From Chloroflexota bacterium (lineage in GTDB: Bacteria > Chloroflexota > Dehalococcoidia > Tepidiformales > Tepidiformaceae): a stretch of 5,182 nt of DNA. The notes below the pieces were generated by a model. The model had not been told where the DNA came from. It saw only the letters and a program-made list of their open reading frames with translations, and ran no database searches. The stretch spans positions 1 through 5,182 of the forward strand of contig JAKALX010000294.1 of NCBI GenBank assembly GCA_021823905.1, given 5' to 3'. Positions 1-4,503 of this stretch are shown here, in pieces. Numbering within the stretch: the first letter of the stretch is position 1; each line of letters starts with the position of its first letter. The position numbers and the translations under genes were made by a program.

Positions 1-384
1 ATTGACGTGGTACGCGAACCCCGAAAGGCGCCCGTCCGGCCCCATTCCCCCGACCTCGAACGCCATCCCGAGCGACTCGAGCCGTTGCTTCTCGTCTTCA
101 AGATCGTCGACGTAGAACGCGACATGATGGAGCGTGTTCCCACCCGCGGCCGACCACACCGAATCCGCAGGGCCCTCGATGAATTCCAGCCAGGGTGGAC
201 CCGACCTCGTGAAGGCGAGACGAAGGCTGATCGGTTTGGGCGCGCCCACCGGCACGAGCACGCTCGTGTTCATCGTTCGGACCGTCGTCCACGTGTAGCC
301 CAGCGACGTCCCGAGCTCGTCCATCGCCCGGTCAAGATCCTGCACGACGACGCCGATGTGGTAGATCTGAACCGGGTCGATCAT
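1..384 (-). CDS. VOC (glyoxalase-like) superfamily protein, 3' part cut by window edge
   Basis: The first 128 residues are visible and the gene runs off the left edge. The N-terminus (IYHIGVVVQDLDRAMDEL, residues 7-24) is a typical first beta-alpha unit of a vicinal-oxygen-chelate fold. LEFIEG (66-71) and LHHVAFYVDDLEDEKQRLESLG (85-106) give the second unit. By family analogy with glyoxalase I and methylmalonyl-CoA epimerase, His9, Glu67 or Glu70, and His86 or His87 are the likely metal ligands. A fourth ligand would lie beyond the edge. The start is well fixed: an in-frame TAG lies at 394-396, and the ATG at 382-384 is the only start codon before residue 21. No Shine-Dalgarno sequence is visible. 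The gene lies 51 nt downstream of the hydrolase and may be co-transcribed with it. Glyoxalase, epimerase, dioxygenase and resistance-type members share this fold, so the reaction cannot be named. Confidence 0.86.
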   Translation of the reverse strand, partial: MIDPVQIYHIGVVVQDLDRAMDELGTSLGYTWTTVRTMNTSVLVPVGAPKPISLRLAFTRSGPPWLEFIEGPADSVWSAAGGNTLHHVAFYVDDLEDEKQRLESLGMAFEVGGMGPDGRLSGFAYHVN

Positions 385-396
385 TGCGGCATTCTA

Positions 397-430
397 CCGC
401 GCCGCGCTCCAGCCCGCGTCCGCGGCGCGG
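397..430 (-). terminator. Perfect 10-bp GC-only inverted repeat between hydrolase and VOC gene
   Basis: CCGCGCCGCG (397-406) and CGCGGCGCGG (421-430) are exact reverse complements separated by 14 nt. The repeat lies 5 nt past the hydrolase stop, and on the minus strand it ends 12 nt before the VOC start codon. No T-tract follows on either strand. It could be a U-less terminator or attenuator, an mRNA stabiliser, or a structure controlling VOC translation. The repeat is seen directly; its role is inferred. Confidence 0.45.
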
Positions 431-435
431 CAGAT

Positions 436-1188
436 TCAGCGGGGCCGGTCGCCCTCGATCACACCACAGCGGCGGAGGTGCTCCCTCAACAACTCGTTGA
501 AGGCGTCCGGCTGCTCAAGGTTCGAAAGGTGGCCGGCGCCTGCGATCAGCGCAAAGCGGTTCCCGGGAATCTGGGCGGCCATGGCTTTCGTTATGTCTGG
601 CGGAATCAAGGTGTCGTGCTCGGCGCTGACAACCAGGGCCTTCACCGACAGCTCGCGAAGGTTCGGGGTCGAGTCGGGCCGCTCCGCCATGGCCTCCGAA
701 GCCGCGGCGATCGCTTGCGCACTCTGGTTCGCGATGATGCGCTTGACGAGCATCGCAACCTCCGCCGGCGCGCGGTCCGAAAGCAGCGGTGGCGGCTCGT
801 TCACCAACACGTTGCCTTCCTGGCGCAGCCGCCGGGCAAGCGCGCGCCGGCGTTCCCGTGCCGGTTCGGCGTCCGCGTCGCCCCGCGTGTTCGCCAGGAC
901 CATCCCGGCTACGCGCTCCCGGTGCCTGCGCCAGAACGCTAACGCCACGTAGCCACCCATCGACAGTCCGCAAACAACGGCGTCATCGAGACCGGCTCGA
1001 GTTAATGCGTCGGCGGCGGCATCCGCGGCGCCGTCAATGGTCGGCAGGAATGTCGAAGCCGCAGCCTTCCCGAAGCCGGGGAAATCGGGGGCGACGATCG
1101 GCAGCCAGCGTTCAAGCGCGCTGACCTGCGGCGCCCACATGTCGTGATCGAGCGGAAACGCGTGGAGGAGCAAGAGTCCAGTCGCCAT
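436..1188 (-). CDS. Alpha/beta hydrolase
   Basis: A 250-residue cytoplasmic alpha/beta hydrolase with no signal peptide. The features are in canonical order: the oxyanion-hole strand LLLLHAFPLDHDMW (5-18), the DFPGFGKA loop (35-42), the nucleophile elbow GLSMGG with Ser76 (74-79), a small lid region (about 105-170), LVVSAEHDTLIPP with the acid Asp192 (185-197), and AGAGHLSNLEQPDAFN with the base His220 (216-231). Length and motif spacing match the group of 3-oxoadipate enol-lactonases, carboxylesterases and related C-C or ester hydrolases. The substrate is unknown. The ATG at 1188 is preferred because a strong GGGGAGGT lies 5 nt upstream. A GTG at 1236 would add 16 residues that lie before the first core strand and would place this ribosome site inside the gene. 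It lies 141 nt downstream of the P450 and 51 nt upstream of the VOC gene in the same orientation. Confidence 0.95.
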   Translation of the reverse strand: MATGLLLLHAFPLDHDMWAPQVSALERWLPIVAPDFPGFGKAAASTFLPTIDGAADAAADALTRAGLDDAVVCGLSMGGYVALAFWRRHRERVAGMVLANTRGDADAEPARERRRALARRLRQEGNVLVNEPPPLLSDRAPAEVAMLVKRIIANQSAQAIAAASEAMAERPDSTPNLRELSVKALVVSAEHDTLIPPDITKAMAAQIPGNRFALIAGAGHLSNLEQPDAFNELLREHLRRCGVIEGDRPR

Positions 1189-1193
1189 TTGAG

Positions 1194-1201
1194 ACCTCCC
1201 C
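1194..1201 (-). promoter_or_regulatory. Ribosome binding site fixing the hydrolase start
   Basis: The minus strand reads GGGGAGGT, a near-complete anti-16S match, 5 nt before the ATG at 1188. It selects this ATG over the in-frame GTG at 1236 and is the strongest ribosome site in the window. Confidence 0.75.
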
Positions 1202-1329
1202 TGGAGCTTGGCGGCCGGCCGTTTCTCGCCTGCCACCGGACCTCAACACCATAGGATCCCGCGCAACGGTCGCACCAGTCCGGGCCGGCCTTTGTGTCCC
1301 GTTCGCCAGAGGGCCGCGCCGCCAGGCGA

Positions 1330-2568
1330 CTACGCCTCGACGATGAGCCGCTCTAACCCGCGGAAACCCGGCACGCGCTTATAGACCAGATCCTGCTCGG
1401 CCAGTTGGAGGTTCGGGAAGCGCGCGACCAGGCGCTCGATCCCGATGACCGCCTCCAGTCGCGCCAGCGGCGCCCCCAGGCAGTACCGCCGCCCACCCCC
1501 GAATGCCAGGTGCTTCGGCTCCGCTCGTGTGACGTCGAACCGGTGGGGATCGGCGTTGGCCGCCGGGTCGTAGGCCGCGCCAGCCAGCGAAACCGTGATC
1601 GACTGGCCCGCGTGCATCGGGCAGCCCGCGATTTCCCGGTCCTCCACCGTGATCCGCCCCGAGAACGTCACCGGCGCCGCCACGCGGAGCATCTCCTCGA
1701 CCGCGTTCGCGATCCGTTCCGGGTGGTCCAGAAGGAGCCGGTACTGCTCCGGGTGCTGGAGCAGCAATAACACGCCGTTCCCGATGAGGTCAGTGGTCGT
1801 GACGTTCCCGGCGGCCAGAAGCAGCGAAATCATCGAGAGGATCTCGTCGTCGTTCAGAAAATCGCCAGCCTCTTCCGCCTGGATCATCCCGGTGATGAGA
1901 TCGTCGCCGGGAGCCGCACGCCGTTCGGCGATCGCCCGCCGAAGATACGCCTCCAACTCGGCCCCCGATGCCTCAGCCGCCCGCTTCGTCTCCTCGGACG
2001 CGAATGGGTCGAACCCGGCGGCGACGCCCGTGTCCGACCAGCGCTTGAAGTCCGCGCGATCGGCGGGATCGATCCCGAGCATCTCCGCGATGACGATCGT
2101 CGGGAGCGGCGCGGCGAACACCGCCATCAGGTCGAACGACTCCTGCCCGTCTACCGCGTCGAGCAGCTCGCCCGCTATCTCCGCAATACGCGGCGCCATC
2201 CGCTCCACCGCCCGCGGCGTGAAGGCCTTCTGGACGAGGGCCCGCAACCGCGTGTGGTCGGGCGGGTCGAGGAAGAGCATGCTCGGCTCGCGGTCCTCCC
2301 GGGCGCGATTGCGGAAGATCGCGTTAAAGGTGTCCGGCGCCGCCTTGCGCGGATCGACCGCCAGGCTGCGGTCGTGAAGGATCGCCTCCACGTCGTCGAA
2401 GCGCGAGACGACGTAGCGGTGGAAGAACTCGTCGTAGTGAACGCGCCCTCCCTCGCGAACAGCGTCGAGCAACGTGTACGGGTCCGCCTGGTACGCCGGG
2501 TTCATCGGCGTGAGCGCCATGCCGAGCGGAATAGGGCGAACTTCCGAAGTGCTCATCGTGACGTCCAT
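1330..2568 (-). CDS. Cytochrome P450 (soluble bacterial type)
   Basis: A 412-residue haem-thiolate monooxygenase without a membrane anchor, of normal length for bacterial P450s fed by separate ferredoxin partners; none is encoded here. Visible motifs are the C-helix DPPDHTRLR (101-109; His105 and Arg109 probably contact haem propionates), the I-helix LLLAAGNVTTTDLIGNG (249-265), the K-helix ExxR as EEMLR (Glu292, Arg295), and the haem loop FGGGRRYCLG (356-365) with Cys363 as axial ligand. In the I-helix the usual A-G-x-(D/E)-T reads A-G-N-V-T, so the conserved acid is a valine while the Thr remains. An in-frame stop at 2587-2589 limits the start to the ATG at 2568 or the one at 2556 (residue 5); neither has a good ribosome site. 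It is divergent from the phosphofructokinase and heads a same-strand set with the hydrolase and VOC genes. The CYP family and substrate are not identifiable by eye. Confidence 0.97.
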   Translation of the reverse strand: MDVTMSTSEVRPIPLGMALTPMNPAYQADPYTLLDAVREGGRVHYDEFFHRYVVSRFDDVEAILHDRSLAVDPRKAAPDTFNAIFRNRAREDREPSMLFLDPPDHTRLRALVQKAFTPRAVERMAPRIAEIAGELLDAVDGQESFDLMAVFAAPLPTIVIAEMLGIDPADRADFKRWSDTGVAAGFDPFASEETKRAAEASGAELEAYLRRAIAERRAAPGDDLITGMIQAEEAGDFLNDDEILSMISLLLAAGNVTTTDLIGNGVLLLLQHPEQYRLLLDHPERIANAVEEMLRVAAPVTFSGRITVEDREIAGCPMHAGQSITVSLAGAAYDPAANADPHRFDVTRAEPKHLAFGGGRRYCLGAPLARLEAVIGIERLVARFPNLQLAEQDLVYKRVPGFRGLERLIVEA

Positions 2569-2585
2569 CGCGAATATATGGCACG

Positions 2586-2591
2586 ACTATA
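2586..2591 (-). promoter_or_regulatory. Possible -10 element for the P450
   Basis: The minus strand reads TATAGT, one mismatch from TATAAT, 17 nt before the ATG at 2568, so the leader would be about 10 nt or less. The best-placed -35 (GAGACG, 18-nt spacer) matches TTGACA at only three of six positions. A second AT-rich hexamer, TATATT, lies at 2573-2578. This AT-rich patch stands out in a GC-rich region, but the promoter call is tentative. Confidence 0.22.
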
Positions 2592-2742
2592 CCGCGAGAG
2601 CAGGTGAAACGTCTCCAGGTGCGGCTGACGCGCGACACATTCCCGGCGCTCAGGCTTTCCCCGGCGCAACTGGATTCGAATGGGTGCTACCATCGCCACA
2701 AGGCGCGCGGCGACACGGCCGGGCGGACCTCCAATCACGGGT

Positions 2743-2747
2743 GGGAG
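2743..2747 (+). promoter_or_regulatory. Ribosome binding site of the phosphofructokinase
   Basis: GGGAG lies 8 nt before the ATG at 2756. It supports that start over the longer open frame, which extends upstream to 2474 across the P450 start, and over the in-frame GTG codons at 2741 and 2747. Confidence 0.55.
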
Positions 2748-2755
2748 TGACCACC

Positions 2756-3916
2756 ATGCGCATCGGTATCCTTACGGGCGGCGGCGACGTGCCGGGCCTG
2801 AACCCCTGCATCAAAGCGTTCGTCAGCGGCGCCGCGGAACAGGGCTGGGACGTTGTCGGCATTCGCCGCGGGTGGGCGGGCCTCCTCAACTACAACCCGG
2901 CCGCGCCGCCCGAAACGACAGCCGAATGGGTCGAGCCGCTCAACAGCCGCTCGGTGCGAACGATCGACCGCTACGGCGGCACCCACCTCCACACATCGCG
3001 TACCAACCCCCAGCGAGTGCGCCTGGCGGACATGCCCGAGTTCCTGCGCGACCGCTACCCGTTCCGCGACGGCGCCGCCACCCAGGACTGCACCGGGCAC
3101 GTCCTCGAAGTCATCGGCCACCTCGGCCTCGACGCCATCGTGCCGATCGGCGGCGACGACACCCTTTCCTTTGCCGTTCGCCTGCACAAGGAGGGCGTCA
3201 AGGTCGTCGCAATTCCGAAGACGATGGACAACGACGTCTATGGGACCGACTACTGCATCGGCTTCAGCACGGCCGTGACCCGCAGCGTCGATCTCATCCA
3301 CACGCTGCGCACGCCGACCGGGAGCCACGAGCGGATCGCCGTGGTCGAACTCTTCGGGCGCAACAGCGGCGAGACCTCGCTCGTCTCCGCCTACCTCGCA
3401 GACGTTGACCGCGCGCTCATCAGCGAAGTTCCCTTCGACGTCGAGCGCCTCGCCGGGATGGTGGTTGCCGACCGGAAGCGCAATCCGAGCAACTACGCGA
3501 TCCTGACCGTCTCCGAGGGTGCGACCCTTGTTGGCGGGCAGGTGGTCGAGTATGGCCAGGAAGACGCCTATGGCCACAAAAAGCTCGGCGGCATCGGGAC
3601 AGTGGTCGGCGACGCCCTCAAGAAGCTGACGGGGATCGACATCGTGAACCAGCAGCTTGCCTACCTGATGCGGGCCGGCGCCCCCGATTCCCTCGACCGC
3701 ATGGTCGCCACCTCCTACGCGCGGCTCGCCGTCGGCCTCGTCGAGCAGCGACACTACGGGCGGATGGTCGCGCTGCAGAGTGGCGTCTATACAACGGTCC
3801 CCATCGAAACCTCGAGCCTGGGAACCAAGCGCGTCGACATCGCGGAGCTCTACGACATCGAGAACTACCGGCCCAAGATCGCCCACCTGCTCGGCAAGCC
3901 GATGTTCCTCTATTAG
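2756..3916 (+). CDS. pfp: 6-phosphofructokinase, PPi-dependent type predicted
   Basis: A 386-residue cytoplasmic enzyme that phosphorylates fructose 6-phosphate to fructose 1,6-bisphosphate in glycolysis. Motifs in order are the N-terminal MRIGILTGGGDVPGLN (1-16), IGGDDT (131-136), PKTMDND (154-160; Asp158 is the catalytic base by homology), ELFGRNSGE (198-206), SEGA (253-256) and MRAGAPDSLDR (305-315; Arg306 and Arg315 match sugar-phosphate-binding arginines). In ATP-dependent PfkA two glycines occupy the places of Asp135 and Lys155. Asp and Lys there are the known signature of pyrophosphate-dependent enzymes, in which the reaction is reversible. Donor choice is therefore inferred and needs an assay. 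The protein is longer than the roughly 320-residue E. coli PfkA, as in many PPi-type and mixed-group bacterial enzymes. The ATG is chosen for its GGGAG site and because the family begins at this MRIG strand. A membrane protein gene follows after 140 nt. Confidence 0.97.
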   Translation: MRIGILTGGGDVPGLNPCIKAFVSGAAEQGWDVVGIRRGWAGLLNYNPAAPPETTAEWVEPLNSRSVRTIDRYGGTHLHTSRTNPQRVRLADMPEFLRDRYPFRDGAATQDCTGHVLEVIGHLGLDAIVPIGGDDTLSFAVRLHKEGVKVVAIPKTMDNDVYGTDYCIGFSTAVTRSVDLIHTLRTPTGSHERIAVVELFGRNSGETSLVSAYLADVDRALISEVPFDVERLAGMVVADRKRNPSNYAILTVSEGATLVGGQVVEYGQEDAYGHKKLGGIGTVVGDALKKLTGIDIVNQQLAYLMRAGAPDSLDRMVATSYARLAVGLVEQRHYGRMVALQSGVYTTVPIETSSLGTKRVDIAELYDIENYRPKIAHLLGKPMFLY

Positions 3917-3965
3917 CTGGATTGGCGGGCCGTTGGCGACAGGCGCGCCAGGGCCGAAAAGGGAA

Positions 3966-3987
3966 CCAGGGCCGGATCGGCCGCTGG
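3966..3987 (+). terminator. Bulged GC hairpin after the phosphofructokinase
   Basis: CCAGGGCCG (3966-3974) pairs with CGGCC-G-CTGG (3978-3987), giving nine base pairs with one bulged G at 3983 and a GAT loop. It begins 49 nt past the phosphofructokinase stop and ends 3 nt before a TTGACG motif. No T-tract follows. It could be a weak terminator or an operator for the next gene. The left arm CCAGGGCCG also occurs at 3948-3956, so a shifted pairing is possible. Confidence 0.35.
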
Positions 3988-3990
3988 CGC

Positions 3991-4019
3991 TTGACGTTCG
4001 CCCCAGACCAACTGATCGT
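3991..4019 (+). promoter_or_regulatory. Possible promoter for the DUF1003-like gene
   Basis: TTGACG (3991-3996) is a five-of-six match to a -35 box. At a 17-nt spacing the -10 position reads GATCGT (4014-4019), only three of six. If real, the leader would be about 30 nt to the ATG at 4057. The -35 is good and the -10 poor, so the call is tentative. Confidence 0.25.
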
Positions 4020-4056
4020 TCACCCAACTCGAAGGGAGTGGAGAACGCCTGACGTC

Positions 4057-4482
4057 ATGCAAATCGATGAAGCCAAGCTGCATCACCCGAGAATCGTCCC
4101 GTCGTCGCTCGCCCACGAGATGGTGCATGGTACCAATGCGCTGGGCCGGGCCAACGCCAGCCTGGCCGTCCGAATAACCACGGCGGTCGGCTCGATGTGG
4201 GCGGCGTATGTCTTCGCCGCCATCGCGCTCATCTCGTTGCCAGCCGCGCTCAGGTCGGGAGACCTGATCATCATCGTTTCCTGGATCGCCCAGACGTTCC
4301 TGCAGCTCGTCCTGCTGCCGATCATCATCGTTGGACAGAACGTCCAGGCGGCAACGACCGAGACACGCGCCGAAGCCGACCACGAGACGCTTGAGGCTAT
4401 TCACACGCTGACGGTCGAGGTTCACAGCATCAACGAAGCTCAGACCGAGATCCTCGAGCGGCTCGACGCGAGGGCCCAGTAG
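4057..4482 (+). CDS. DUF1003-like two-helix membrane protein
   Basis: A 141-residue probable inner-membrane protein of unknown function. It has a short soluble N-terminus with HPRIVPSSLAHEM (10-22), a first hydrophobic helix around 42-62 preceded by RITTAVGSM, a second around 70-93 ending LLPIIIVGQNVQ, and a hydrophilic, acidic C-terminal segment (about 102-140, including HETLEAIHTLTVEVHSINEAQTEILERLD as a likely coiled coil). The layout of an AVGS motif, two helices, a P-I-I-x-x-x-Q-N-x-Q turn and a charged tail resembles the DUF1003 family, though divergently, so the family call is by pattern only. The ATG at 4057 is chosen because the frame reads as low-complexity Arg/Gly-rich sequence before it. 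A GGAG at 4040-4043 lies 13 nt upstream, rather far. It follows the phosphofructokinase on the same strand and converges on the lyase. Confidence 0.82.
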   Translation: MQIDEAKLHHPRIVPSSLAHEMVHGTNALGRANASLAVRITTAVGSMWAAYVFAAIALISLPAALRSGDLIIIVSWIAQTFLQLVLLPIIIVGQNVQAATTETRAEADHETLEAIHTLTVEVHSINEAQTEILERLDARAQ

Positions 4483-4503
4483 CCGGCGAGAGACGCCGCT
4501 ACT
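4478..4503. terminator. Inverted repeat spanning both convergent stop codons
   Basis: AGTAG-C-CGGCG (4478-4488) pairs with CGCCG-CTACT (4494-4503), giving ten base pairs with one bulged C at 4483 or 4484 and an AGAGA loop. The TAG of the plus-strand gene (4480-4482) pairs with the CTA that is the stop of the minus-strand gene (4499-4501). It fills the whole 16-nt gap between the two genes. Either transcript would fold it, so it could act as a shared bidirectional 3' end. There is no T-tract on either side. Confidence 0.5.

Larger units (their letters stand above)
2569..2755. other. Divergent intergenic region between P450 and phosphofructokinase
   Basis: These 187 bp must hold the promoters of both divergent genes. 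Visible elements are an AT-rich patch at 2573-2591 close to the P450 start, an 8-bp direct repeat CCCGGCGC at 2642-2649 and 2660-2667 (18-bp period), two CAGGTG copies at 2601-2606 and 2616-2621, and an extended -10-like TGCTACCAT at 2685-2693 facing the phosphofructokinase. I see no convincing -35 for the latter. No small gene with a ribosome site is apparent. Confidence 0.6.

Noticed and set aside
7..942. Long plus-strand open frame of about 311 codons across the VOC and hydrolase genes
   Set aside because: It is antisense to two genes with clear motifs, runs over their intergenic gap, is rich in Arg/Pro/His as expected for an antisense GC-rich frame, and shows no domain pattern.
1189..1236. 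GTG start adding 16 residues to the hydrolase
   Set aside because: The strong GGGGAGGT before the ATG at 1188 is better placed, and the extra residues precede the first core strand.
1303..1329. Inverted repeat TCGCC/GGCGA directly after the P450 stop
   Set aside because: Only five outer pairs with a 17-nt loop and no T-tract; expected by chance at this GC content.
1237..1329. Promoter for the hydrolase (TATGGT on the minus strand near 1250)
   Set aside because: Only four of six -10 matches and no acceptable -35 at 16-18 nt; the FseI-type GGCCGGCC palindromes in this gap are background in GC-rich DNA.
2474..2755. N-terminal extension of the phosphofructokinase by up to 94 residues
   Set aside because: It overlaps the start of the divergent P450, is low-complexity, and the family begins at MRIG with its own ribosome site.
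3933..3951. Short stem TGGCG/CGCCA soon after the phosphofructokinase stop
   Set aside because: Five pairs plus a wobble and no T-tract; the bulged hairpin at 3966-3987 is a better candidate.
2735..4027. Minus-strand open frame of about 430 codons opposite the phosphofructokinase
   Set aside because: It mirrors the GC-biased codons of a confidently identified gene, has no recognisable motif and extends past that gene on both sides.
3922..4056. N-terminal extension of the membrane protein by 45 residues
   Set aside because: The segment is basic low-complexity sequence overlapping the hairpin and -35-like motif, and it does not resemble the family's N-terminus.
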